Source: JAHQVI01 sp963727575 (lineage in GTDB: Bacteria > Pseudomonadota > Alphaproteobacteria > Rhizobiales > Rhodomicrobiaceae). Taken from it: a DNA stretch of 64,000 nucleotides. Where the stretch lies: assembly GCA_963727575.1 (NCBI GenBank), contig CAVSIA010000018.1, positions 39,110 to 103,109 on the forward strand, read 5' to 3'. Shown here one piece after another: positions 8,678 through 18,382 of this stretch. Each line of letters begins with the position of its first letter. Positions within the stretch are counted from its first letter, which is position 1. The notes below the pieces were generated by a model that was given only the letters and a program-made list of their open reading frames with translations, made no database searches and was not told the DNA's origin. The translations under genes were made by a program, and so were the position numbers.

Positions 8678-11600
8678 GTTCGGCCTCCCGCGTTAAGGGC
8701 TCGTCGGCGTCCTTACCCTGCCCGGCGCCTGCAGCCTTGGTCCCCGCACCGAGGAAATCGGTCTCGGTCAGCAGCACCGGCGCGGGCGGATTGCCGCTCC
8801 AGCTCGCATACAGCGTCTCTCCGATCCGCTGCCCGCCCGCCTCGATCAGCGCCAGGGCGATAGACCGCCCCAGCGTCGGGCTGAAATAGCTCGACGTGAC
8901 ATGGCCGAGCGTTTTGACTGGCGGCGCGGGTTCTTCGGGCGCGGCGATGATATGCGCGCCTTCGGTGAGCACGAGCTGTGGATCGGCGGACAGCAGGCCG
9001 ACAAGCTGTTTGCGGTCGGCCCTCATCGTGTCGGAGCGGGCAAGCGATCGCCGCCCGATGAAGTCGCCGCGCTTTTTCACCGCCCAGCCCATGCGCAGAT
9101 CATGCGGGGTGACGGTGCCGTCGGTGTCCTGGCCGACGATGATGAAGCCTTTCTCGGCGCGCAGCAGATGCATGGCTTCGGTACCGTAAGGCGTGATGCC
9201 GTGTGCTCTCGCCGACCGCGAAAATCCGTTCCCAGAGCCACAGGCCGAGCGAGGCAGGGATATTGATCTCGTAGGACAGCTCGCCGGTGAAGGAGATGCG
9301 GAACACCCGCACGGGCACGCCGGCGATATGCGCCTCGCGCCAGCTCATGAACGGCATCTGCGCCGGATCCGGGTCGAGATCGTCGCAAAGCGCGCCGACC
9401 AGCTTTGCCGCGTCGGGACCGCAAACGCTGGCGACGGCCCATTGCTCGGTGACCGAGGTCAGAAACACCCGCAGCTCCGGCCACTCCGTCTGCAGATAAT
9501 CTTCCAGCGTCGCCAGCACGCGCGCCGCGCCGCCGGTGGTCGTCGTCATATGGAAATGGTCGTCGGCGAGACAGGCGGTGACGCCGTCATCCGCGACCAT
9601 GCCGTCCTCGCCCAGCATCAGCCCATAGCGGCACCGTCCGGGCTTCAGCGTCTTCCAGCTATTCGTATAGATGCGGTCGAGGAATTCGCGCGCATCGGGG
9701 CCGCGAATGTCGATCTTGCCGAGCGTCGAGGCATCGAGCACGCCGACCGACCGGCGCGCCGCCCGGCATTCCCGCATAAGCGCTGCATGGAAATCCTCGC
9801 CGGGCCTCGGATAGAGGCGTGGACGCAGCCAGTTGCCGACCGGCTCGAACTCGGCGCCGTGCGCGACATGCCAGTCATGCATCGGCGTGGTCCGGCGCGG
9901 CTCGAACAGTGCGCCGGTATATTGACCGGCAACCGCCCCGAAGGTGACCGGCTTATAGGGTTGGCGAAATGTGGTCACGCCCACATCGGGGATGGTCTGC
10001 CCGGTTGCGTCCGCCAGAATGCCAAAGGCGCTGATGCCGATGGTCTTGCCCTGATCGGTGCCCATGCCGGTGGTGGTATACCGCTTGGCGTGCTCGACCG
10101 AGCGATAGCCCTCCTGAACGGCAAGATGCAGATCTTTCGTCGTGACGTCGTTCTGCAGATCGATGAAGGCGCGGGCCTTATGTCGAGGCTTCGCCGAGGG
10201 CAGCGACCACAGCGCGCGGATGTCGTAGGGCGCAGGCGGCACGCGCTGCTCGATGGCGGGAAGGACGGTCGGCGCGGGCGAAAAGCCGGCGTCTTTCGCG
10301 GCGGCGGCGCCGGAGCGAAACCCTTCGGCAAAACGCTCCGCCAGATCGAGCGTGCCGTTGCAGAGCCCTGCCGAGCGCTCCCGCTGCCAGGACCGCGCCG
10401 GCCGGAAGGCGGCAATCTCCGCGTCATGCCGCAACTTGCCGCGCGACTGCGCAAACAGCGCGACGTTCGGCGACAGCCCGCCCGACAGGGCAAGCAGATC
10501 GCAGCCAATTTCGATGGCGCGCCCGTCGACGGAGCTGTCGCTTGCGAGCCTGTGAACCGTGACGCTTTCGATGTGCCTGCGGCCCGCCGTCCCGTCGATC
10601 ACGGCGTTGGCTATGACCGGAATGCCGCGCTCGTTGGCCCAGCCGCGCAATCCCGGCTCGATCTGTGCCCGGAGATCGACGATCGCGGCAATGCCGCCGC
10701 CGGCCCGATGCAAGGCGAAGGCGGTCCGCCAGGCGGCGTTGTTGTTGGTGAACAGCACCGCATTGCGCCCCGGCAGCGCACCGTAGCGGTGAACGAAGCC
10801 GCTGACGGCGCTTGCGAGCATGATGCCCGGCCGGTCGTTGCCGTCGAAAATCAGCGGACGCTCGATCGTGCCCGTCGCCAGCACGACCTGAGCGGCGCGG
10901 ATGCGCCACAGCCGCTGGCGCGGCACGAGCGGATCGCGCGCGCCGGGAGCCAGATGGTCCTGAATCTGCTGATTGAAGACGAGGAGATTGTCGCCGTAAT
11001 AGCCGACCGGCGCGGCGCGCTTCAAGATCGTCGCCTCGGGATAGGCGGACAGCTCCGCTTGCGCATGGGCCGCCCAGTCGCGCGGAGCCTTGCCGCTGAT
11101 CCGGACATCGCCCGGCGCCATCGCAATGAGCGCACCGCCAAGCTCGGGCGTTTCCTCTGCGATGACAATTCGGGCGCCGGAGCGGGCGGCGGTGAGCGCC
11201 GCCATCAGACCGGCCGGGCCGGAGCCGACGACCAGCACGTCGCAATGCAAGTTCGTGCTCTCATAATGATCCGTATCCGGAGCGACAGGCGCGCGCCCAA
11301 GCCCCTCCGCGCGGCGGATGAAACGCTCGAACAGCATCCAGTTGCCGGGCGGTCCCATGAAGGTCTTGTAATAGAAACCCGAGGGGATGAAGCGCCAGAG
11401 TGCGTCGTTGATCGCGCCGGCATCGACGCTCAGCGAGGGCCAGCAATTCTGCGGGAAGGCCTCGAGCCCATCATAGATCTCGACCTCGGTCGCACGCAGA
11501 TTGGGGTCGGTGCGCGCCGCATCGCCGCCAACCTGCACGAGCCCGGCAGGATCTTCCGCGCCCATGCCGAAGATGCCGCGCGGCCTGTGATATTTGAAGC

Positions 11601-11766
11601 TGCGCGCGACCATATGGACGCCGTTCGCCAGCAGCGCGGAGGCGAGCGTGTCGCCGGCAAAGCCTTGATAGTGCTTGCGGTCGAAGGAAAAGCCGACGGG
11701 CCGGGAACGGTCGATCAGGCCGCCGCTCTCCAGGCGGAAAGGCTGGCCGGTTGCCGCGCGCATCAT
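8670..11766 (-). CDS. soxA: Sarcosine oxidase alpha subunit (frame break near 9212)
   Basis: Large subunit (~1,030 residues) of heterotetrameric sarcosine oxidase, which turns sarcosine, O2 and tetrahydrofolate into glycine, H2O2 and 5,10-methylene-THF. Domains in order: a 2Fe-2S-ferredoxin-like N-terminus (~residues 15-105, FSFDRKHYQGFAGDTLASAL); an NAD-binding pyridine-nucleotide-disulfide-type domain (CDVLVVGSGPAGLMAALTAA near residue 175; VVLATGTIERP near residue 295); and a C-terminal GcvT-like folate domain (MHDWHVAHGAEFEPVGNWLR; RSVGVLDASTLGKIDIRGPD). At ~9212 the frame changes, and the final ~175 residues (HGITPYGTEAMHLLRAEKGF ...) continue in another frame; one extra base explains it. 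It overlaps soxD by 4 bases and soxG by 8. Confidence 0.92.
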
Positions 11767-12146
11767 GCCGCACCCCCTTTCGCGCCCGCCCCTGCCCGAT
11801 GCTCGATCTTGGCCGCGTCGTTGCCAGAGCCGATGTCCGCCTCGCCAGACGGGGTTCCAAGCGGCGCGATATCGACCTGCGGCCGTTCCGCCCCGATCGG
11901 ATAGACGACGAGGATCTCATCGGTCGCGGTGTTGCGCAGCATGTTGAACCAGCGCCGGCAGCCCGCGGCGTGGATCCAGCGCTCGGCCAGCGCGCCTTTC
12001 GGATTGGTCCGCATGAAGAGGAACTCGGCCCATTCCTCGTCGGTCGTCGCCGTAGTGGCCGACGGACGAACGCGATGCGCCTCGCCGCCATTGGCGAACT
12101 CGATCTGGTCCCGCAGGCCGCAATAGGGGCATTCTATGAGGAACAT
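11763..12146 (-). CDS. soxD: Sarcosine oxidase delta subunit
   Basis: Zinc-binding small subunit, 127 residues. The start chosen (12146) gives MFLIECPYCGLRDQIEFANG, the typical SoxD beginning. An open frame extends 30 codons further but matches nothing in the family. The Cys-x2-Cys pair near the start and the later His/Cys pair (IHAAGCRRWFN) are the four zinc ligands of the family. It overlaps soxA by 4 bases. The C-terminal tail of about 20 residues is rich in Ala and Gly and probably disordered. Confidence 0.93.
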   Translation of the reverse strand: MFLIECPYCGLRDQIEFANGGEAHRVRPSATTATTDEEWAEFLFMRTNPKGALAERWIHAAGCRRWFNMLRNTATDEILVVYPIGAERPQVDIAPLGTPSGEADIGSGNDAAKIEHRAGAGAKGGAA

Positions 12147-12330
12147 GGCGTGCTCCCGGCGATCCGACGCCAGACGATTGCGCTCGGAATGATCCTGGGC
12201 CTGGTCCGCACTTTTCTCGTCATGCCCGCGCAGCAACCACTTGAGCCCACTTGATTGCGAGATTCCGGCCCGCGCGGATATAACGTCGGAGGGTGCGGCG
12301 GTCGTTGGTTCGACATCCCGCCGATCCCCG

Positions 12331-13584
12331 CTAATGCGCGACCGCCGCCGCGCCGTGCTCGGCGACGAGGCGGCCGGTGACGAAGCGTTCGATCGCGAAG
12401 GGCGCGGCGATCGGACCCGGCTCGTCCTTGGCGATCAGATCGGCGAAGACCTGGCCGGACCCCGGCGTCGCCTTCCAGCCGCCGGTCCCCCAACCGGTGT
12501 TGACGTAGAAGCCCTTGACCGGCGTCTTGGAGATGATCGGGCTGGCGTCCGGAGCAAGGTCGACGATGCCGCCCCATTGCCGCATCATCCTGAGCCGCGA
12601 GAAGGTCGGGAAAAGCTCCAGCAGCGAGGAAAGCTCGTTCTCGATGATGTTGAAGCCGCCGCGCTGGGTATAGGAAAGATAGTGATCGATCCCGGCGCCG
12701 ATCACCAACTCGCCCTTGTCGGACTGGCTGCAATAGGCGTGCACCGCGCTCGACATGACGACACAGGGCAGGATCGGCTTGATCGGCTCGGAAACCAGCG
12801 CCTGCAGCGGGTGGCTTTCGATGGGCAGGCGCAGGCCAACCATCCCGGCGATCACGCTGGAATGGCCCGCCGCAACGCTCGCAACCTTCGGCGTACGGAT
12901 GAAACCGCGCGTCGTCTCGACGCCGGTCACGCGGCCGGCCTCGACCTTGATGCCGGTGACTTCACAGTTCTGCACGATGTCGACGCCCATCGCCGATGCC
13001 TGCCGCGCAAAGCCCCAGACCACCGCGTCATGCCGGTTGACGCCGCCGCGGCGCTGCAACGCCGCACCGATCACCGGAAAGCGGACGTCCTGGGAAATAT
13101 CGATGATCGGGCAGAATTCCTTGACCTGCTTGGCGTCGAGATATTCGCTGTCGATGCCGTTCAGCCGGTTGGCCTCGGAGCGGCGCTTGAGCTGGCGCGC
13201 CTCATCGTCATCATGGGCGAGATTGAGTACGCCGCGATGGCTCATCATGATGTTGAAGTTCAGCTCACGGCCGAGGCCCTCCCAGAGCTTAAGCGCGTGC
13301 TCGTAGATCGCCGCGCTTTCGTCATAGAGGTAGTTGGAGCGGATGATGGTGGTGTTGCGTCCGGCATTGCCGCCGCCGATCCAGCCCTTTTCGAGGATGG
13401 CGACGTTGGTCATGCCATGCTGGCGGGCGAGATAATAGGCGGTTGCCAGGCCGTGGCCTCCGCCGCCGACGATCACCGCGTCGTAGCCGGATTTGGGGCT
13501 GGCGTCGCGCCAGGCCGGCTCCCACCCGGAATGACCGCGCAAGCCCTCGCGGATGAGGTTGAACAAGGAGTAACGCCGTGTCAT
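12331..13584 (-). CDS. soxB: Sarcosine oxidase beta subunit
   Basis: Catalytic flavin subunit of 417 residues, binding FAD (and covalent FMN at the interface with alpha). It begins MTRRYSLFNLIREGLRGHSG, typical of SoxB. The Rossmann motif YDAVIVGGGGHGLATAYYLA lies near residues 34-53, followed by GWIGGGNAGRNTTIIRSNY, a strongly conserved SoxB stretch. The C-terminal block GFYVNTGWGTGGWKATPGSG is also family-typical. The frame is intact. A TTG three codons upstream is an alternative start. It is the first sox gene after fhs and is followed by soxD after 184 bases. Confidence 0.95.
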   Translation of the reverse strand: MTRRYSLFNLIREGLRGHSGWEPAWRDASPKSGYDAVIVGGGGHGLATAYYLARQHGMTNVAILEKGWIGGGNAGRNTTIIRSNYLYDESAAIYEHALKLWEGLGRELNFNIMMSHRGVLNLAHDDDEARQLKRRSEANRLNGIDSEYLDAKQVKEFCPIIDISQDVRFPVIGAALQRRGGVNRHDAVVWGFARQASAMGVDIVQNCEVTGIKVEAGRVTGVETTRGFIRTPKVASVAAGHSSVIAGMVGLRLPIESHPLQALVSEPIKPILPCVVMSSAVHAYCSQSDKGELVIGAGIDHYLSYTQRGGFNIIENELSSLLELFPTFSRLRMMRQWGGIVDLAPDASPIISKTPVKGFYVNTGWGTGGWKATPGSGQVFADLIAKDEPGPIAAPFAIERFVTGRLVAEHGAAAVAH

Positions 13585-13616
13585 TGGCCGCAAGCTTTCA
13601 TGTCAGCCAGCCGTCG

Positions 13617-13635
13617 CCCCAGACTTGATCCGGGG
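13617..13635. repeat. GC-rich palindromic repeat unit
   Basis: CCCCAGACTTGATCCGGGG in the fhs-soxB gap is an imperfect palindrome. It closely resembles the units at 29824 and 29887 and has the look of the dispersed extragenic palindromes common in Hyphomicrobiales. Flanking context (GTCG before, CCCAT after) is also shared with the 29824 copy. Confidence 0.6.
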
Positions 13636-13710
13636 CCCATTTAGATGTTCCCACCTCACGCGCTCGGCGCGTCCGGGGGGACAACAGAACGTTTGCCGAA
13701 AACGTCAGCG

Positions 13711-15447
13711 TCAGGATAAATTCTCGATCTGCCCCTCGTGATTGACATACATCGCATTGGCCGCCGGCACTTTCGGCAGGCCCGGCATGGTCATCATCGT
13801 GCCGCAGAGCACCGGCAGGAAGCCGGCCCCCGCCGACAGCTGGACCTCGCGGATCGGCAGAACATGGCCGTCAGTGTCGCCGCGCCGGGTCGGATCCGCC
13901 GTAAAGCTGTACTGGGTCTTGGCCATGCAGACCGGCAGATCCCCGTAGCCGAGCCTGGTCAGGCGCCTGATCTGCTGCTCGGCCTCGGGGGAAAGCGCGA
14001 TGTCGCTGGCGCCGTAAAGCTCGTGGGCGATGGTGCGGATCTTGTCGGCGACGCTCAGCTCCTCATCGTATAGCGGCCGGAACATGCTCAGCGTATCGCT
14101 ATCGACGATCTCCTTGACACGGCGGGCGAGCGGCTCGATCCCGGCGCTGCCATCGGCCCAATGCGAGCACAGATGCGCCTCCACGCCCTCGCGGGCGCAG
14201 AAATCGATGACCGCCTGCGTTTCGGCTTCGGTATCGGCGTTGAAGCGGTTGATGCCCACGATGATCGGCACGCCGAAGCGCTTGAGATTGGCGACGTGCC
14301 GGCCAAGATTGGACAGGCCCCGCCTGACCGCATCGACATCGGGCGTCACCAGATCCGCCTTGGCGACGCCGCCATGCATCTTGAGTGCGCGCACCGTGGC
14401 GACCAGCACCGCCAGATTGGGCGTCAGACCGGCCTTGCGGCATTTGATGTCGAAGAACTTCTCCGCGCCAAGATCGGCGCCGAAACCCGCTTCGGTCACG
14501 ACGTAATCGGCGAGCTTCAGCGCCGCCCGGGTGGCGCGCACCGAGTTGCAGCCATGGGCGATATTGGCGAACGGGCCGCCGTGGATGAAGACCGGATTGT
14601 TCTCCAGGCTCTGCACCAGATTGGGCATGAAGGCCTGTTTGAGCAGCACCGACATGGCGCCATCGGCTTCCAAATCGGAAGCATAGACCGGCGATTTGTC
14701 CGCCCGGTAACCGACGATCATGCCGCCGAGCCGGGTGCGCAGATCGTTGAAATTCCTGGCCAGGCAGAAAATCGCCATCACCTCGCTGGCGACGGTGATA
14801 TCGAAGCCGTCCTCGCGCGGCACGCCTTCGCTCGCCCCGCCCAGCCCGATGACGATCCGCCTCAGGCTGCGGTCGTTCATGTCCATCACGCGCCGCCAGA
14901 CGATGCGGCGGGTGTCGAGCCCGGCGGCGTTCCCCCAATGAAGATGGTTGTCGAGAAGCGCCGAGAGCAGGTTATGGGCGCTGGTGATGGCGTGGAAATC
15001 GCCGGTGAAATGGAGGTTGATGTCCTCCATCGGCACGACCTGGCTGAAGCCGCCGCCGGCCGCGCCGCCCTTCATGCCGAAGCAGGGGCCGAGGCTCGGC
15101 TCGCGAATGCAGGTCGCAGCCCGCGCCCCGATCCTGGCGAGGCCGTCACCGAGGCCGATGGTCGTTGTCGTCTTGCCCTCGCCGGCAGGCGTCGGCGTGA
15201 TCGCCGTGACCAGGATCAGCTTGCCGTCCGGGCGCGCCTCCAGGCCGTCGACAAAAGCGTCCTCGATCTTGGCGACATGGCGGCCGTAAGGATAGAGCGC
15301 ATCCTCGGGAATATCGAGGCGCGCGGCGATCTCGCCGATGGGGCGCATATGCGCCTTGCGCGCAATTTCGAGGTCGGTTGCGGGCCGCTCCGCGTGGGCG
15401 GCGTGCCGGGAGGGACGAGAGGCGGGGCAGGCTTCAGGTTTGTGCAT
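13711..15447 (-). CDS. fhs: Formate-tetrahydrofolate ligase
   Basis: ATP-dependent enzyme joining formate to tetrahydrofolate, giving 10-formyl-THF. It has 578 residues, slightly longer than the usual ~557 because of an N-terminal extension. The P-loop-like motif TPAGEGKTTTTIGLGDGL lies near residues 82-99. The family signature REPSLGPCFGMKGGAAGGG follows near residue 115, then HGGPFANIAHGCNS and TEAGFGADLGAEKFFDIKCR. The ATG at 15447 has AAGGA ten bases upstream. It precedes soxBDAG on the same strand, so it likely processes C1 units derived from sarcosine oxidation. The frame is intact. Confidence 0.97.
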   Translation of the reverse strand: MHKPEACPASRPSRHAAHAERPATDLEIARKAHMRPIGEIAARLDIPEDALYPYGRHVAKIEDAFVDGLEARPDGKLILVTAITPTPAGEGKTTTTIGLGDGLARIGARAATCIREPSLGPCFGMKGGAAGGGFSQVVPMEDINLHFTGDFHAITSAHNLLSALLDNHLHWGNAAGLDTRRIVWRRVMDMNDRSLRRIVIGLGGASEGVPREDGFDITVASEVMAIFCLARNFNDLRTRLGGMIVGYRADKSPVYASDLEADGAMSVLLKQAFMPNLVQSLENNPVFIHGGPFANIAHGCNSVRATRAALKLADYVVTEAGFGADLGAEKFFDIKCRKAGLTPNLAVLVATVRALKMHGGVAKADLVTPDVDAVRRGLSNLGRHVANLKRFGVPIIVGINRFNADTEAETQAVIDFCAREGVEAHLCSHWADGSAGIEPLARRVKEIVDSDTLSMFRPLYDEELSVADKIRTIAHELYGASDIALSPEAEQQIRRLTRLGYGDLPVCMAKTQYSFTADPTRRGDTDGHVLPIREVQLSAGAGFLPVLCGTMMTMPGLPKVPAANAMYVNHEGQIENLS

Positions 15448-15827
15448 ATATCTATCCTTGCGCCGGAATACTGCCACGGACCAAACACTTGCACCAGGGG
15501 GCAGGAAGGCGGAGGCGGCGACCTCATCATGCCTATGGGCGACCGGTTGTCACTGATTAAACACACCGAGATCGCCGCATCCGAGCCGAGGCGTGCCGAA
15601 CTGGGACACGCTGGACACGCGTTTGCATGGCAATACTTCATGGACGCCAGATTGCCGGGGAATGCGGGGAAATCACGGCATCGATCATCGGCAATATGCG
15701 GTTCGCCGAAGGATCGCGCCGCTTAACCAGACCTTCAATTCGGTCCGCTAAGCTGATCCACCCGGCATAGAAACGCCATCGATCTTGGCCGGACCGTACG
15801 ACTACCGGAATTCGGGACCGCAAATTT
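15448..15827. other. Divergent intergenic region fhs / hybrid kinase
   Basis: This 380-bp gap must hold the promoters of the fhs-sox operon (minus) and the hybrid kinase (plus). No riboswitch-like conserved core, tRNA or reading frame with family resemblance was seen. The region 15700-15830 is lower in GC than its surroundings. Confidence 0.4.
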
Positions 15828-17447
15828 ATGACATACATGCCGAAGGATAAATCGGATTATATCGCGCTTCTGGCATCGATCTTCGATGCGCTTCCGGATC
15901 CAATATTCGTAAAAAACAGTAAACATCAGTGGATCTACGGAAATCCTTCTTTCCAGAAGCTGATCAATATGGACGATTTCATCGGAAAAGATGACACCTG
16001 CATCTTTCCGGAAGAGCAGATAAAGGTTTTCTGGGAAGAAGACAGGAAAGTTTTTTCCGGTCAAAGCAGTCTGAACGAAGAGGAAGTCGGTGAGGGCGTC
16101 TATGCGCTGACGAAGAAATTCCCGATCAACTTGCCCGATGGATCGGTGGGGCTGGTAGCGATCATCTTCGATATCACCACCTACAAGGAAGTGGAATCCC
16201 GCGCCCAGGCCGTCGCAGCGAAAAGCGCCGCGAAGTCGGAGTTTCTGGCGGCGATGAGCCATGAGATCCGCACGCCGCTCAACGGCGTCCTCGGAATGGC
16301 GCAGGCGCTGTCCGCATCGAACCTGACCGCCGATCAGCGCGAAATGGTGCAGACCATCGTCGAATCGGGAGCGTCGCTGACGACAATTCTCAACGACGTG
16401 CTGGACCTGTCGAAGATCGAAGCCGGCAAACTGGTCATTGCGCCGATCCCCGGCGATCTCACCCACGCCATCAACAAGCTGAAACAGCTCTGGGAGCCGC
16501 GCGCCCGCGAAAAGGGTCTCAGACTGTCGATGACCATCGATCCGGCGCTGACCAGACCTTTGAAGTTCGACCCCACGCGCCTCAGCCAATGCGTGTCCAA
16601 TCTCATATCGAACGCGGTCAAATTCACGCATCAGGGCGAAATCCGCATCGCCGCGACGCTCGAATCGGCCAGCGAGGACGCCAGGGCGCTGATCAAAATC
16701 GCCGTCTCCGACACCGGGATCGGCGTAAGCGAGGAATTTCAAGCCCAGCTCTTCAGCGAATTCGCCCAGGCGGACGGCTCGATTGCCAGACAATATGGCG
16801 GCACCGGCCTTGGCCTTGCCATTACGCGGAAGCTGGCGCGCCTGATGAACGGCGATGTCCGGGCTGAGAGCGAATTCGGCCGGGGATCGACATTCATTCT
16901 GCATTTCGAGGCCGAATGGGTCGACGAGGCCCGCTATCGGGCGCAGCGCGCCAGCACCGGCCCGAAACCGAACGTCGAACGCACCTTTACCGGCAGCCGG
17001 GTTCTCCTGGTCGACGACAACGCCGTCAACCGCCAGGTCGCCAAGCTGCTGCTCAAGCCCCTCGACCTTGCCATCGTCGAAGCCAAGAACGGCCAGGACG
17101 CCATGGATCGCCTCGTGTCGGAGGCATTCGATCTCGTCCTGCTCGACATGCATATGCCGGTCATGGACGGGCCCGATACGGTGGCCGCGATCCGCAGCTC
17201 CAACGAAGCTTGGCGCGATATCGCCATCATCGCGGTGACGGCGGACGCGATGTCGGGCGACAAGGAGCGATATATGGCGCTCGGCCTCAATGGCTATCTG
17301 GCCAAACCGCTCGCGCGCAATGAGCTGCTCTCCGAGGTGAGCCGCATTCTTGCCGATCTGGAAACGCGCCATGGACCGGACGCAGCGGGCGACGCGGTCC
17401 CCAACGCCCGGACCGGTTCCGGCGGCGGAGACGAACGGGCCGCCTGA
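15828..17447 (+). CDS. Hybrid sensor histidine kinase/response regulator, soluble
   Basis: A 539-residue signalling protein without membrane segments. Domains in order: PAS (residues ~14-125, ASIFDALPDPIFVKNSKHQW); a short linker helix; HisKA with phospho-acceptor His in AAMSHEIRTPLNGVLGMAQ (~residue 145); HATPase with N box NLISNAVKFTHQG and G boxes DTGIGV and GGTGLGLAI; and a C-terminal receiver (VLLVDDNAVNRQVAKLLL, phospho-Asp in LLDMHMPVMDGP, Lys in AKPL, residues ~385-505). The cytoplasmic PAS domain suggests an internal signal. No partner His-phosphotransfer protein or output regulator lies next to it. The ATG at 15837 is an equally possible start. Confidence 0.93.
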   Translation: MTYMPKDKSDYIALLASIFDALPDPIFVKNSKHQWIYGNPSFQKLINMDDFIGKDDTCIFPEEQIKVFWEEDRKVFSGQSSLNEEEVGEGVYALTKKFPINLPDGSVGLVAIIFDITTYKEVESRAQAVAAKSAAKSEFLAAMSHEIRTPLNGVLGMAQALSASNLTADQREMVQTIVESGASLTTILNDVLDLSKIEAGKLVIAPIPGDLTHAINKLKQLWEPRAREKGLRLSMTIDPALTRPLKFDPTRLSQCVSNLISNAVKFTHQGEIRIAATLESASEDARALIKIAVSDTGIGVSEEFQAQLFSEFAQADGSIARQYGGTGLGLAITRKLARLMNGDVRAESEFGRGSTFILHFEAEWVDEARYRAQRASTGPKPNVERTFTGSRVLLVDDNAVNRQVAKLLLKPLDLAIVEAKNGQDAMDRLVSEAFDLVLLDMHMPVMDGPDTVAAIRSSNEAWRDIAIIAVTADAMSGDKERYMALGLNGYLAKPLARNELLSEVSRILADLETRHGPDAAGDAVPNARTGSGGGDERAA

Positions 17448-17543
17448 CGCTTTTTTCGGACAAGGCGCTGCGGAAACCACCTATAATGGCATCCGTCAAA
17501 TTCGCGGCGAACCTGTTCATGTCGCGAGCGCCGGGAGGCACCC

Positions 17544-18233
17544 ATGGAACTCAACGCCGACTTCACGTCCCGCGTCGCGGTTCACGCCGCCGCGATCGAC
17601 TGGCGCGCCTCGCCGATGGCGGGCGTCGACCGCAAGATGCTCGACCGGATCGGCGACGAGGTCGCACGCGCAACCTCCATCGTCCGCTACGCGCCCGGCA
17701 GCCATTTCTCGCCGCACACCCATGATGGCGGCGAGGAGTTTCTCGTGCTCGAAGGCGTGTTTCAGGACGAGCATGGCGACTTTCCCACCGGCACCTATGT
17801 CCGCAATCCGCCGCAGTCCCGGCACCGACCCGGCTCCGAGCCGGGCTGCACGATTTTCGTCAAGCTCTGGCAGTTCGATCCCGCCGACCGCACGCAGGTC
17901 CGGATCGACGCCTACCAGGCGGAGCGGATGCCGGTCACGGGCCGCACCGGCGTGACGGCGACGGAGCTGTTCCGCGATGATCGCGAAATCGTCCGCATCG
18001 AGCAATGGGCACCCGGAGCGCATATCGCCGCCGAGCCGGTTGGCGGGCTGGAAATCCTTTGCCTCGGCGGCAGCTTCATCGAGGGCGGCGAGCGCTTTGC
18101 CGAACGGTCCTGGCTCCGCCTGCCGGTCGGCGCCACACTCGATGCCGTCGCCGGTCCTGATGGCTGCCGTGTGTGGACGAAGGAAGGTCATCTGCGCTTC
18201 GTCGAGGCTGACGGCGCACCCAAAAGCGCATAG
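17544..18233 (+). CDS. Double-cupin protein, ChrR-like cupin domain
   Basis: A 229-residue cytoplasmic protein with two cupin halves. The first (~residues 40-110: RYAPGSHFSPHTHDGGEEFL, then RNPPQSRHRPGSEPG) keeps a metal-type H-x-H ... E set. The second (~145-220: HIAAEPVGGLEILCLGGSF) lacks the histidines. The first resembles the cupin of ChrR-type anti-sigma factors, but no zinc-binding anti-sigma N-domain or sigma factor lies beside it. Enzyme or sensor roles are both possible. The start has GGGAGG upstream. It is 96 bases after the hybrid kinase and on the same strand. Confidence 0.75.
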   Translation: MELNADFTSRVAVHAAAIDWRASPMAGVDRKMLDRIGDEVARATSIVRYAPGSHFSPHTHDGGEEFLVLEGVFQDEHGDFPTGTYVRNPPQSRHRPGSEPGCTIFVKLWQFDPADRTQVRIDAYQAERMPVTGRTGVTATELFRDDREIVRIEQWAPGAHIAAEPVGGLEILCLGGSFIEGGERFAERSWLRLPVGATLDAVAGPDGCRVWTKEGHLRFVEADGAPKSA

Positions 18234-18311
18234 CCGCCATCCGCAGCGCCGCCCGTTTTGACTTGAGTCCGGCGTCCCGGTCGGGCATACACGGCCCCTT
18301 GGCAAAATCTT

Positions 18312-18351
18312 CGCAAGACCGTCCCGGCCCTCGCCGGCGGGCGGTCTTGCG
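18312..18351 (+). terminator. Stem-loop terminator after the cupin gene
   Basis: A perfect 10-bp inverted repeat (CGCAAGACCG / CGGTCTTGCG) encloses a GC-rich 20-base loop, 79 bases past the cupin stop and 32 bases before the next start. No T-tract follows, so it may be a terminator or a 5' UTR hairpin of the Hsp70-like gene. Confidence 0.55.
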
Positions 18352-18382
18352 CGTGCATAGCGGCCCAGGAGCAAATCCGATT

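Noticed and set aside
9193..11904. A 903-codon open frame on the plus strand
   Set aside because: It lies entirely opposite the sarcosine oxidase alpha gene, is Arg/Gly/Ala-rich without any family motif, and reflects the third-position GC bias of the real gene.
15448..15827. Possible glycine or folate riboswitch before fhs
   Set aside because: None of the conserved cores of these riboswitches could be matched by eye; only unstructured sequence and short hairpins are present.
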